A stretch of DNA of 64,000 nt from JAFGXT01 sp963677165 (GTDB lineage Bacteria > Verrucomicrobiota > Lentisphaeria > Victivallales > SZUA-371): assembly GCA_963677165.2 (NCBI GenBank), contig CAXXSX010000002.1, positions 3,472,001 through 3,536,000 on the forward strand. Direction: 5' to 3'. The notes under the pieces are model-generated. The model made no database searches and had not been told where the DNA came from. It worked only from the letters and a program-made list of their open reading frames with translations. Position 1 is the stretch's first letter, and every line of letters starts with the position of its first letter. This document shows positions 51,270 to 60,189 of this stretch, piece after piece. The position numbers were made by a program, and so were the translations under genes.

Positions 51270-54128
51270 ATGTTGGAAAATATCGTTATAAAAGGTGCTT
51301 CACAGCACAACCTTAAAAATATAGATGTCACGATTCCGCGTAATAAACTTACGGTTATTACCGGGTTGAGCGGATCGGGCAAGTCATCTCTGGCGTTTGA
51401 TACGCTCTATGCCGAAGGGCAGCGTCGTTATGTTGAAAGTCTTTCCGCCTACGCCAGGCAATTTCTCGACCGGATGCAGAAGCCGAAAGTCGAGCACATC
51501 GAAGGGCTTTCTCCGGCGATTGCTATTGAACAGAAGACGACCGGTTCCAATCCGCGTTCTACCGTGGCTACTGTTACCGAGATTTACGATTATCTGCGAT
51601 TGCTTTTTGCCCATACCGGTATTCCGCATTGTCCCAAGTGCGGTAAGGAGCTTCAGGCGCAGTCGGCGCAGTCGATTACCGAAAAGATTCTCCGGTATCC
51701 GGAAGGACGTAAGCTGATGCTACTGGCTCCGTATGTTTCGGGGCGCAAAGGAGAGCATCGTGATGTGATTGAAAAGATGCGTGCCGACGGATTTGTCCGG
51801 GCGCGGGTTGATGGTGATATGGTGGCGCTTGATGATGAACTGAAGCCGCTTGAAAAGAATATCCGACATACGATTGAGGCGGTTGTCGACCGTCTGAAAA
51901 CCGGCAGTATCGATTCGTCACGTCTGAATGATTCCGTGGAAATATGTTTGAAATTTGGACACGGTATGGTGCATGTCATGCTGGAGGACCCTTCGCTGGA
52001 AGCCGGAGCGCAATGGATCGAAGAAAAGATTAGTGAGCATCTGGCTTGCGTTGAGTGTGGTGTGAGTTTTGGTGAACTCCTGCCGCGTAACTTCTCTTTT
52101 AATAGTCCCTATGGAGCGTGCAAACGTTGTAACGGACTCGGTTCGCTGCAGGTGATGGACCCTGAACTGGTAGTGCCCGATCCCTCGTTGTCGCTTCGCA
52201 AGGGCGCGATACCCGGCTGGCGGCGCGGTCCCAAACGGCTGATCATGTATTATAACCATCTGTTGCGCAGAATTTCGGAGCATTACGATTATCCGGCGAT
52301 GATGCGTACGCCGTTTGAGGATTTGCCGAAAAAGCTGCGTGATGTTTTGTTGTTTGGCAGTGGTGATGAAGTGATAAATTTTGACTACTATCTGCGTGGA
52401 AAACAGCATAAGATGCGCAAGCCTTTCGAAGGGATTCTGGCTAATATGGAGCGTCGGGTGGTGGAAACTGAAAGCGAAGCGGTGCGTGAACGGCTGAAAC
52501 AATATATGAAGCCGCGGGAATGTCCCGACTGTCATGGCGCGCGGTTGAATCCGGTTAGTCTGGCGGTGACTGTCGGCGGGATTGGGATCAGTGAATTCAA
52601 TGCGCTGTCGATAGAGGACGCGCATAAGTTTATGACTGGCATTAAGTTGAGCGAAGAACACGCGAAGATTGCAGAAGAGGTTTTGCGTGAGATTGCTTCC
52701 CGGCTGCGTTTCCTGATGGACGTGGGACTTTCATATCTGACTCTTGACCGTCACAGCGGTACGCTGTCCGGTGGCGAGGCGCAGCGTATCCGATTGGCAA
52801 CTCAGCTTGGCTGCGGGCTGGTAGGCGTACTTTATATCCTTGACGAACCGAGTATCGGGCTGCATCAGCGTGATAACGCGAGGCTGCTGGATACATTAAC
52901 AACTTTGCGGGATATCGGTAACACTGTAATTGTGGTTGAACACGATACCGACACGATCCTGCGTTCAGATTATGTGATTGACATTGGGCCCGGAGCCGGA
53001 CGCCATGGCGGCGAAATCGTGGCGGTAGGTACTCCGGAGGAAATCTGTAAGGAGGAAAAATCATTAACCGGAGCGTATCTTAGCGGCAGGGCGGAGATCG
53101 AACTGCCGGAGAAGCGCGTAAAAGGTACCGGGGATTTTCTGGAAATAAAGGGAGCCGAAGAGCACAATCTAAAGAATATCAATGTGAAGTTTCCTCTCGG
53201 TACATTTTGTTGTGTGACCGGAGTTTCCGGTTCGGGAAAAAGTACGCTGGTTAATGAGATTCTGGTGAAGGCGTTGAATCAGCATTTTGAGATCGGCAAG
53301 GAGATTCCCGGAAAGCATAAAAGAATTAACGGACTGAAGAATGTCGATAAAATGATTGTGATCGATCAAAGCCCGATTGGACGTACCCCTCGTTCTAACC
53401 CGGCAACTTATACCGATGCTTTCGGAGCGATTCGCAAGCTGTTCTCCGAACTGCCTGAGTCGAAAATCCGTGGCTACAAGCCCGGACGTTTCAGCTTTAA
53501 CGTGAAAGGCGGGCGCTGCGAGGACTGTAAGGGCGACGGGATCAAGAAGATTGAAATGCAGTTTCTGCCGGATGTCTATGTGACATGTACTACTTGCGGC
53601 GGCAGACGTTTTAATAAAGAGACGCTGAGCGTTTATTATAAAAAGAAAAACATTGCCGATGTGCTTGATATGACTGTGAATGAAGCGGTGGAATTTTTCG
53701 ATGCTCATCCGTCTATTTATCGTAAGCTTAAAACGCTGCAGGAAGTTGGCTTGGGGTATATCCACCTCGGACAGCCCGCGACTACGTTGTCGGGTGGAGA
53801 GGCTCAGCGCGTCAAACTTGCCAATGAACTGGCGAAGATTCCGCGCGGTCATACGCTGTATGTGCTTGATGAACCGACCACCGGTTTGCATACTGCTGAC
53901 ATACGCCAGTTGCTGGAAGTGTTGATCAGATTGCGCGACAAGGAAAATACCGTGCTGGTGATTGAGCATAATCTTGATGTGATAAAGCTGGCCGACCATA
54001 TTATCGACCTCGGGCCGGAAGGCGGAGCCGACGGCGGACAGATGATTGCTCAGGGAACGCCTGAAAAAGTTGCGGCCTGTGCAAAGAGCTATACCGGTCA
54101 CTATCTGAAACCTCTTCTTAAGAAATAA
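51270..54128 (+). CDS. uvrA: Excinuclease ABC subunit A
   Basis: A protein of 952 residues, normal length. It recognises DNA lesions in nucleotide excision repair together with UvrB. Two ABC ATPase modules are visible: Walker A GLSGSGKSSLAFDT near residue 31 and GVSGSGKSTLVNE near 650, signature LSGGEAQRIRLATQL and LSGGEAQRVKLANEL, and the paired D-loops with LDEPS and LDEPTTGLH. Zinc modules occur at CPKCGKE, CVECG...CKRCNG, CPDC and CEDCKGDG...CTTCGG. The start follows AGGA by nine bases. The gene is alone, although the AEC transporter follows in the same direction 27 bases on. Confidence 0.95.
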   Translation: MLENIVIKGASQHNLKNIDVTIPRNKLTVITGLSGSGKSSLAFDTLYAEGQRRYVESLSAYARQFLDRMQKPKVEHIEGLSPAIAIEQKTTGSNPRSTVATVTEIYDYLRLLFAHTGIPHCPKCGKELQAQSAQSITEKILRYPEGRKLMLLAPYVSGRKGEHRDVIEKMRADGFVRARVDGDMVALDDELKPLEKNIRHTIEAVVDRLKTGSIDSSRLNDSVEICLKFGHGMVHVMLEDPSLEAGAQWIEEKISEHLACVECGVSFGELLPRNFSFNSPYGACKRCNGLGSLQVMDPELVVPDPSLSLRKGAIPGWRRGPKRLIMYYNHLLRRISEHYDYPAMMRTPFEDLPKKLRDVLLFGSGDEVINFDYYLRGKQHKMRKPFEGILANMERRVVETESEAVRERLKQYMKPRECPDCHGARLNPVSLAVTVGGIGISEFNALSIEDAHKFMTGIKLSEEHAKIAEEVLREIASRLRFLMDVGLSYLTLDRHSGTLSGGEAQRIRLATQLGCGLVGVLYILDEPSIGLHQRDNARLLDTLTTLRDIGNTVIVVEHDTDTILRSDYVIDIGPGAGRHGGEIVAVGTPEEICKEEKSLTGAYLSGRAEIELPEKRVKGTGDFLEIKGAEEHNLKNINVKFPLGTFCCVTGVSGSGKSTLVNEILVKALNQHFEIGKEIPGKHKRINGLKNVDKMIVIDQSPIGRTPRSNPATYTDAFGAIRKLFSELPESKIRGYKPGRFSFNVKGGRCEDCKGDGIKKIEMQFLPDVYVTCTTCGGRRFNKETLSVYYKKKNIADVLDMTVNEAVEFFDAHPSIYRKLKTLQEVGLGYIHLGQPATTLSGGEAQRVKLANELAKIPRGHTLYVLDEPTTGLHTADIRQLLEVLIRLRDKENTVLVIEHNLDVIKLADHIIDLGPEGGADGGQMIAQGTPEKVAACAKSYTGHYLKPLLKK

Positions 54129-54155
54129 ACTTTAAATTTAGCTAGGAAAAGCATA

Positions 54156-55079
54156 GTGGATTTCCATATCTTAAAACCGGTATTTGAAGCGATTATTGAA
54201 ATCTTCGGGATGTTCGCGATTGGCGCGGTACTGCGTCGGTATAAATATATAGAAAAAGAGGATCTGGCGAAATTCAGTCGTATCGTTTTCGACATATTGT
54301 TTCCGATCATGATCTTTTCGTCGATTGTCAATCGCCTTGATCGGAGCCGTCTTTCCGAGATGTGGGTTTTGCCGGTAATCGGTTTTCTGATGATGCTGCT
54401 TGGCTGGATTATCGGTTTTGTATTGAAGTTCGGGGTCCAGAAGCGCGAAGATGGCAGAATCGAGACTTTTCATCATTTCTGTGCGATTAATAATTTCGCG
54501 TTTTTGCCGTTGATCGTTATCTCCAACCTTTGGGGAGATACCTATGAACCACTGCTGTTTATTTTGAATGTCGGATCGACTATCGGATTGTGGACCATTG
54601 GTATTGCTACGCTCGCGGGCGGTGATATGAGACGTGCCCTTAAAAATATTGTTTCCCCGAATCTTATCGCGGTTTTGCTTGGTTTTCTGGTGGTTTTGTT
54701 GAATATTCCGCTACCGGGGGTGATGATGAAAGTTGCCGGTAAAGCCGGAGGTTCCGCGGTTCCGCTGATCTTGCTGTTGATCGGCGCTACGTTGTATGGT
54801 AATGTAAAAAATATCTTCGCGAATAAGTGGGATATCGGTTATCTGACGGTATGTCGCCTATTTCTGCTTCCCATGGTGAATATTTTTATTATCAAGCTTG
54901 TTCCTCTGCCGCTGGATATTTACCGGATTGCGTTTGTGGTATCGATTATGCCTGTTTCGGTAAATACGTCGGTATTAACATTGCGATATGGCGGCAACCC
55001 GGAATATGCCGGACAGGCTGCGGTCATTACTACAATTGCTTCAATAATCAGTATTCCTGTTATGCTGTCTTTTTTGTAG
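54156..55079 (+). CDS. AEC-family transporter
   Basis: A protein of 307 residues from a GTG start at 54156 with AGGA upstream. About ten membrane segments, with the inward-facing IFGMFAIGAVLRRYKYI start and polar breaks such as CAINNFAFLPLIVIS and the final SVNTSVLTLRYGGNPEYAGQAAVITT, are typical of the auxin efflux carrier (AEC) family, which exports or imports organic acids. Its last 80 bases (55000-55079) are repeated in diverged form at 55957-56036 beyond the next gene. Whatever inserted there replaced or duplicated the 3' end of this gene while keeping the frame. Confidence 0.8.
   Translation: MDFHILKPVFEAIIEIFGMFAIGAVLRRYKYIEKEDLAKFSRIVFDILFPIMIFSSIVNRLDRSRLSEMWVLPVIGFLMMLLGWIIGFVLKFGVQKREDGRIETFHHFCAINNFAFLPLIVISNLWGDTYEPLLFILNVGSTIGLWTIGIATLAGGDMRRALKNIVSPNLIAVLLGFLVVLLNIPLPGVMMKVAGKAGGSAVPLILLLIGATLYGNVKNIFANKWDIGYLTVCRLFLLPMVNIFIIKLVPLPLDIYRIAFVVSIMPVSVNTSVLTLRYGGNPEYAGQAAVITTIASIISIPVMLSFL
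55000..55079 (+). repeat. First copy of the duplicated AEC gene end
   Basis: Codes for EYAGQAAVITTIASIISIP and the last residues of the transporter. It is about 85% identical to 55957-56036; most differences fall at third codon positions. Confidence 0.85.
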
Positions 55080-55221
55080 TACATTGTATTTTTTTGCGTA
55101 CTTTCTTGGGATATAATAATAGCATTCACCTATTATTATACGAGATTTGAATAGACATAAATTACTGATAAATTAACAAGAATAAAATATTCAATATATT
55201 TGCGCGATTATGGGGAGGCAA

Positions 55222-55953
55222 ATGCAATCGTCTATTCTAAAACTATTGATGCTTGATGTTGTAATCTGCCTGTTGGTGATTTTTATATATCCTTCATTGT
55301 CTTCAAAATACTTTGGGGAAGAATATTGGAGCTTTCTAAAAAAGGACCGAGTCTGGGTAACTCTAAGATGCAAAAAAAATACCTTTTCAAAAGAATTTAA
55401 AAATATAGCAGTTCGTTTTATTAACGAAAAAACTGTACTCAAAAATGAAAAATTTGTAACAGAGATATTGCCATCTTCAGGATTAAAAGATTTTGCGATT
55501 GAACTGAAAGGAGACTGGTATACTCTAGAAAAATTAACTAAAGAAAAATTAATAAGCCTTAATGTCATTAATACAAAATTTAAAGAAAATGACAATTCTT
55601 TTTTGATCGTTAAATGGTATAAGAATAAAAAGAAATTCGGCCTTATTTGTTTTGACTATAGAAATGATGTTATTTGCCGTTTGGGAAAACAGCAAAATGA
55701 CTATAAAGGAAAACTTCCTGCTATCAAATATAAGGAACAAGTAATAAAATTACCTCTTGATCCTGCAAGTGTGGATAAGATATTTAGTCCAAATAAATTT
55801 AAATATCAAATCCATAATTCTGAATTCAACACAGAACATCAAAAGCTGTGGATAGTTGCGATGATCAATATGTTTTTCGTTGTGTTTGGCGGAATATATT
55901 TTTTTATAAGGAATTATTCCTGCAAAAAAAAGACTGTAAAAGTCATTGATTGA
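55222..55953 (+). CDS. AT-rich membrane protein of unknown function, inserted cargo gene
   Basis: A protein of 243 residues from ATG 55222 with GGGGAGG upstream. An N-terminal membrane helix (ILKLLMLDVVICLLVIFIYP) and a C-terminal one (IVAMINMFFVVFGGIYFFI) flank a soluble domain of about 170 residues rich in Lys, Phe and Tyr. I do not recognise it. Base composition is far more AT-rich than uvrA and the AEC gene on either side. It lies entirely between the two copies of the AEC gene end, so it arrived as part of that event. Confidence 0.6.
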   Translation: MQSSILKLLMLDVVICLLVIFIYPSLSSKYFGEEYWSFLKKDRVWVTLRCKKNTFSKEFKNIAVRFINEKTVLKNEKFVTEILPSSGLKDFAIELKGDWYTLEKLTKEKLISLNVINTKFKENDNSFLIVKWYKNKKKFGLICFDYRNDVICRLGKQQNDYKGKLPAIKYKEQVIKLPLDPASVDKIFSPNKFKYQIHNSEFNTEHQKLWIVAMINMFFVVFGGIYFFIRNYSCKKKTVKVID

Positions 55954-55956
55954 TTT

Positions 55957-56036
55957 CGGAATATGCCGGACGGGCCACGGTTATTACTACAATTGCTTCC
56001 ATAATCAGTATTCCGGTGATGCTGTATTTCTTCTGA
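55957..56036 (+). pseudogene. Displaced 3' end of the AEC transporter gene
   Basis: In one frame it reads EYAGRATVITTIASIISIP, then VMLYFF and a TGA stop at 56034-56036. That is the C-terminus of the transporter with a few conservative changes, and there is no start codon or upstream domain. It is either the original gene end cut off by an insertion, or a piece brought in with the cargo. Confidence 0.85.
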
Positions 56037-56154
56037 CAGGACCAACGCTTTTGCGTTGCTTTAGCTGGATGGATCACCTCTTTCAATCTTGAATTTAAGT
56101 AGTTATTGTGCTATTTTGAATTCTACTGATTAATCTTATGTATTTGGGGTTTTT

Positions 56155-59100
56155 ATGGAATTTATAGGGGATTACAGGATTCTCGAACGTATCGAAACCG
56201 GAGAATTCTATACGGTTGATAAGGCGGAGGCCGAAGATGGTTCCGCGGTTGCGGTAATACTACTTCAAGTCATAGAAGATGAGACTGAGTCGGCAAGTAA
56301 TTTATTGTATACGATAATTCAGGATCTGGCCGTTAAGTTTCCATATCTAATTGTTCCAATCGGTTACAGTGTGGCCGATTGCCCGGAAGGACGATATCCG
56401 TATGTTGTGTGCGAATATAACGATGTCGGAGGCATTTTTAAACGAATTGATGAGAAAGCCGCTGAAGCTTTCAACGACAATACTGAACAAGAACAGTATG
56501 AAGAAGAACCATACGACGAGGAAGACCCCGAGGAGTCTGAATCCGGTTCTGTTGGCAATGTTGGGAAAAAGGCGATTATTCCGGTTTTCTGTTTGATTCT
56601 TGTTATTGTTGGTTTTTTCGGCTGGAGTTTTTATCGTAAGTATGATGCTTCGATGACGATTAACAAGACTCTAGCGGAAGTTCAGAAAATTGCCGACAAT
56701 CATGAATACGCTTCGGCAATTACCCAAATTGATGAGTTGATCAAGCACTATGAACGTATGGGGGAAAAGTTTATTGGTCCGGCGAATGAGCTTCGTGTCC
56801 GGCTTGTTGAGAAACAAAAGGCATGGGATGCACAACAGCGTAAAGTTAAAAAGGCAGCGGCTTTGGCGCTTGAGCGTAAGCAGCGGATTCAAAAATGCGT
56901 TGATGAGGCGCTTCGATTATGTAATGATCCAAAATCTTTGACCGATGCTGAAAAGCTGATTGCTGAGGCCGAAAAGCTTGTTCATTCCGAGTTGGAAAAG
57001 GTTGAAGTTTCCAAGGCGAAACGTACGGTGGATATGGCGCGGTACAAGTTATGTCCGAAGCTGGCTCTTGCTGATTTTAAAGTAGCGTGGCCTTTGAATA
57101 ACAAATTCAATGGTACTGCGGTTGCCGGGAAGTTGACGCAGGCATTGGATGGAAAATTCAGTTTTATTTCCCGTCTGGCAACAATAAAGACTCTTACAGA
57201 CTTAAATTATGAATTTAAGGATCTGGACGATACCGTGAAGTTAGTAAAGTTCGGAAAAAAGGCGGATGCTGATTATGTGATTATCGGTTCGCTTTTTCAG
57301 GAGAAAAGAGGAATTGTGCTGGCTTGCCAGAGAATCAGTGTGAAGACCGGCCTGGTCATTCAGTCCGCTGAGATCAGAGGTATTAGTCTTAATAATTTGA
57401 ATGAAAACATTGATCAGGCGGCGAAGATCATTTTGATGACTGATGATCAGAAGCGGCAGTATCTCGAAAAAACAGCAAAATATACTAATTATTTGAGTCG
57501 GGCGGCAGCGGCTCAGAGGGCTGGGCGCTTTGATGATGCGGTTGAATATTATCGAAAAGCGATTGCTTTAAGAAAGACAGCGGGAATTGTCGCAAAATTG
57601 ACCAGGGTGGAAGAGTTGGCAGAGAATGCCAGGATTAAAGCGGAAAAGCAGGCAGAAATTCAACACAAGGTCGATTCTGCGAAAGCTGCGTACTTGAATA
57701 CCGCACGTGAGCCTGATTGTAAACCCGTTCCCGATAAAGCGTGGACCGTGCCGGGACTTAATATGTCATTTGAATATGTACATCCCGGCAGTTTTACTAT
57801 GGGGGATAGCAAGAATAAAGATGGCAATATTGAGCACAAAGTTAAGCTGAGTAAAGGCTACTGGCTGGGGAAATGTGAAGTCAGTCAGATGGAATACATG
57901 CTGGTTATGGGGAATAACCCCAGTCAGTTCAAGGGATTTAATCTTCCCGTTGACAATGTATGCTGGAACGATGCCGTGGCATTTTGCAAAAAACTCAACG
58001 AGCGGGAACGTGGCGCAAAGCGTTTGCCGAAAGGATATGAATATCGTTTGCCAACCGAGGCGGAGTGGGAATTTGCCGCTCGGGGCGGATTGAAAAGTAA
58101 AGGATATAAATATGTTGGCGGTAATGACGCGGTGAAGGTGGGCTGGAATGATAAAAATTCAGGAGGAAAGACTCATCCGGTAGGGACTCGTGAACCGAAT
58201 GAACTTGGTCTTTACAATATGGCAGGAAATGTAATAGAGGCTTGCTATGATCAATATGCCAGTTTAGATAATGTGTCGTATACTGATCCGGTAATTATAA
58301 ATTCATCGGCTCAAATCGTTCGGCGTGGAGGCGCCTGGCAGATGTCTGAAGTAGCGGCAGAAGTGTCGTATCGTTATTATAACCGTCGTGCGAGAAAGAG
58401 AAACTGGTTCGGATTTCGTGTGGCTTTGGCAAAAAAAACTGCTCTGGAGGCAGTGAAAGATGCTTACTTAAATACAGCGCGCGAGCCTGATTGTAAACCC
58501 GTTCCGGGTAAAGTGTGGACCGTGCCTGGACTTAAGATGTCATTTGAATATGTACGGCCCGGCAGTTTCACTATGGGCGATAATAATAACAAAATGGGTA
58601 ATATAGAGCATAAAGTTAAGTTAACTAAAGGCTACTGGCTGGGGAAATGTGAAGTCAGTCAAGTGGAATACACGGTGGTTATGGGGACGAATCCCAGCTT
58701 GTTTAAGGGATTTGATCTTCCTGTGGACAATGTGAGCTGGGAAGAAGGTATGACGTTTTGCAGAAAACTCAACGAGCGGGAACGTGCCGCAAAGCGTTTG
58801 CCGAAAGGATATGAGTATCGTTTGCCAACCGAGGCGGAGTGGGAGTTCGCAGCGCGTGGTGGAGTGAAAAGTAAAGGATATAAATATATTGGCGGTAATA
58901 ACGGGGTAAAGGTGGGATGGAATGATAAGAATTCCGGGAGGAAAACTCATCCTGTAGGAACAGGTGTGCCGAATGAACTTGGGTTTTATAATATGGCGGG
59001 AAATTTGATTGAGGCCTGTTATGATCAATTTGGTAAACTGAATAATACGCCGGTGACAGATCCGGTAATCATCAATTCAGCCCCCCGAATTGTCCGGCGC

Positions 59101-59955
59101 GGAGGGTGCTGGCAGATGTCGGAAGCTGAAGCGGACGTATCATATCGGCATTTCAATCGTCGTAACAGAAAGAGAAACTGGTTCGGGTTTCGTGTGGCTC
59201 TGGCAAGGGAAATTGCTCAGATGACCGTGAAGCCTGAGGCTGGAAAACTCTGGACCGTTCCGGAAATCGGTATGCAAATGGTTTATGTGGAACCTGGAAC
59301 CTTTAGTATGGGGAGTGGTTTGGGGAGAAGATGCAAGCCCGCTCATAAAGTTACGCTTACCAAAGGCTACTGGATTGGTAAATACGAAGTTACTCAAGCT
59401 CAGTATGAAGCACTGACCGGAACGAATCCAAGCTGCTTCAAGGGGGAAAATAATCCGGTTGAAATGATTAACTGGAAGGAGGCGGTAAGATATTGCCAGA
59501 AGCTTACTCAGCGTGAACAGAAGTCCGGTCGTTTGCCGATTGGATATGAATATCGGCTGCCAACCGAAGCTGAGTGGGAATTTGCCGCCATTGGAGGCAA
59601 TCAGTCCAGAAGAAAGTATAAGTATAGTGGAGGCGATCGACTTGATCAGGTTGCCTGGTGCAAGGATTCTGCGGGGGAAACAACTCATCCGGTCGGCAAA
59701 AAGTGGGGAAATGAGCTAGGGCTTTTTGATATGACAGGAAATGTCTATGAGATGTGCTTTGACAGTAGATATAATTATACCACAAAGGCTCAGACGGATC
59801 CATGTTTTTATTTTGGAGGCAGACTTTTCATTGTTCGCGGGGGCGGCTGGAGAAATAATGAAAAGAATTTCACCCTGTACAGTCGTTATGGCGCCAACCG
59901 GAAAAAGAGGCATCCGGACCGGGGCTTTCGCATCGTGATGGGTCCGAAACGTTAA
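56155..59955 (+). CDS. Giant membrane protein: degenerate kinase lobe, coiled coil, three FGE-like domains
   Basis: A protein of 1266 residues. Residues about 5-90 resemble the N-lobe of a Ser/Thr kinase (DYRILERIETGEFYTVDKAE, then VAVILLQ and YPYVVCEYND), but the glycine loop is broken, the VAxK Lys is Ile and no C-lobe follows. An acidic stretch (108-132) precedes one membrane helix (about 140-160), a coiled coil and TPR-like turn, and a domain near 300-420 that looks like CsgG/LpoB (CPKLALADFKV, ADADYVIIGSLF). Three FGE-sulfatase-type domains follow (about 508-760, 766-1020, 1024-1266), each with PGSFTMG or similar, YRLPTEAEWEFAA, and a final GFRV or GFRI block. The first two are recent duplicates. 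No catalytic Cys pair of true FGE is visible near their ends, so ligand binding is more likely than formylglycine formation. Confidence 0.7.
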   Translation: MEFIGDYRILERIETGEFYTVDKAEAEDGSAVAVILLQVIEDETESASNLLYTIIQDLAVKFPYLIVPIGYSVADCPEGRYPYVVCEYNDVGGIFKRIDEKAAEAFNDNTEQEQYEEEPYDEEDPEESESGSVGNVGKKAIIPVFCLILVIVGFFGWSFYRKYDASMTINKTLAEVQKIADNHEYASAITQIDELIKHYERMGEKFIGPANELRVRLVEKQKAWDAQQRKVKKAAALALERKQRIQKCVDEALRLCNDPKSLTDAEKLIAEAEKLVHSELEKVEVSKAKRTVDMARYKLCPKLALADFKVAWPLNNKFNGTAVAGKLTQALDGKFSFISRLATIKTLTDLNYEFKDLDDTVKLVKFGKKADADYVIIGSLFQEKRGIVLACQRISVKTGLVIQSAEIRGISLNNLNENIDQAAKIILMTDDQKRQYLEKTAKYTNYLSRAAAAQRAGRFDDAVEYYRKAIALRKTAGIVAKLTRVEELAENARIKAEKQAEIQHKVDSAKAAYLNTAREPDCKPVPDKAWTVPGLNMSFEYVHPGSFTMGDSKNKDGNIEHKVKLSKGYWLGKCEVSQMEYMLVMGNNPSQFKGFNLPVDNVCWNDAVAFCKKLNERERGAKRLPKGYEYRLPTEAEWEFAARGGLKSKGYKYVGGNDAVKVGWNDKNSGGKTHPVGTREPNELGLYNMAGNVIEACYDQYASLDNVSYTDPVIINSSAQIVRRGGAWQMSEVAAEVSYRYYNRRARKRNWFGFRVALAKKTALEAVKDAYLNTAREPDCKPVPGKVWTVPGLKMSFEYVRPGSFTMGDNNNKMGNIEHKVKLTKGYWLGKCEVSQVEYTVVMGTNPSLFKGFDLPVDNVSWEEGMTFCRKLNERERAAKRLPKGYEYRLPTEAEWEFAARGGVKSKGYKYIGGNNGVKVGWNDKNSGRKTHPVGTGVPNELGFYNMAGNLIEACYDQFGKLNNTPVTDPVIINSAPRIVRRGGCWQMSEAEADVSYRHFNRRNRKRNWFGFRVALAREIAQMTVKPEAGKLWTVPEIGMQMVYVEPGTFSMGSGLGRRCKPAHKVTLTKGYWIGKYEVTQAQYEALTGTNPSCFKGENNPVEMINWKEAVRYCQKLTQREQKSGRLPIGYEYRLPTEAEWEFAAIGGNQSRRKYKYSGGDRLDQVAWCKDSAGETTHPVGKKWGNELGLFDMTGNVYEMCFDSRYNYTTKAQTDPCFYFGGRLFIVRGGGWRNNEKNFTLYSRYGANRKKRHPDRGFRIVMGPKR

Positions 59956-59975
59956 TCTTATATATTTAAAGATTC

Positions 59976-59996
59976 TTTTTTTTTTTTTTTTTTTTT
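59976..59996 (+). repeat. Homopolymer tract of 21 T
   Basis: Twenty-one T in a row, 20 bases after the stop codon of the giant FGE-like protein gene. There is no clear stem before it. It is a slippage-prone site and may also be misassembled in length. Confidence 0.8.
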
Positions 59997-60002
59997 GCTT
60001 GA

Positions 60003-60039
60003 TGTTCATTAAATGATCACATGGTGTACATTAAATGAT
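60003..60039 (+). promoter_or_regulatory. Two direct repeats, probable enhancer-binding sites
   Basis: TGTTCATTAAATGAT (60003-60017) and TGTACATTAAATGAT (60025-60039) differ at one position and start exactly 22 bases apart, two helical turns. They lie about 90-125 bases upstream of a sigma-54 promoter, the usual place for activator sites. Confidence 0.6.
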
Positions 60040-60129
60040 TTTTGCTTGTCTGTTTTGCTTTTTGTGAAATAATATTATTGTTTTGTAGTGTTTTTGTTAT
60101 AAGGCACTTATGTGTTTGTTTTTCTTTTC

Positions 60130-60145
60130 TGGCACGCTGATTGCT
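60130..60145 (+). promoter_or_regulatory. Sigma-54 (RpoN) promoter
   Basis: TGGCAC, five bases, TTGCT (60130-60145) matches the -24/-12 consensus completely, including the following T-run. It lies 44 bases upstream of the VIT/vWA start codon. Confidence 0.75.
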
Positions 60146-60189
60146 TTTTAACTGGTTCAGTTTTCATCATAAATGGAAGGAGAGTGAAA

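Noticed and set aside
51918..54101. Long minus-strand ORFs of 247 and 310 residues within uvrA
   Set aside because: Both are antisense to strongly conserved UvrA motifs; open frames here come from codon bias.
56155..59955. FGE-like domains as targets of a diversity-generating retroelement
   Set aside because: C-type-lectin/FGE folds are common DGR targets, but no reverse transcriptase gene, template repeat or A-biased variation was seen around the gene.
56155..59955. A functional formylglycine-generating enzyme for the two sulfatases
   Set aside because: The ends of the three domains carry no evident catalytic Cys pair, and the protein is a long membrane-tethered chain far from the sulfatases.
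60112..60189. Earlier start for the VIT/vWA protein
   Set aside because: It would begin upstream of the sigma-54 promoter and precede a normal signal peptide with a non-fitting leader.
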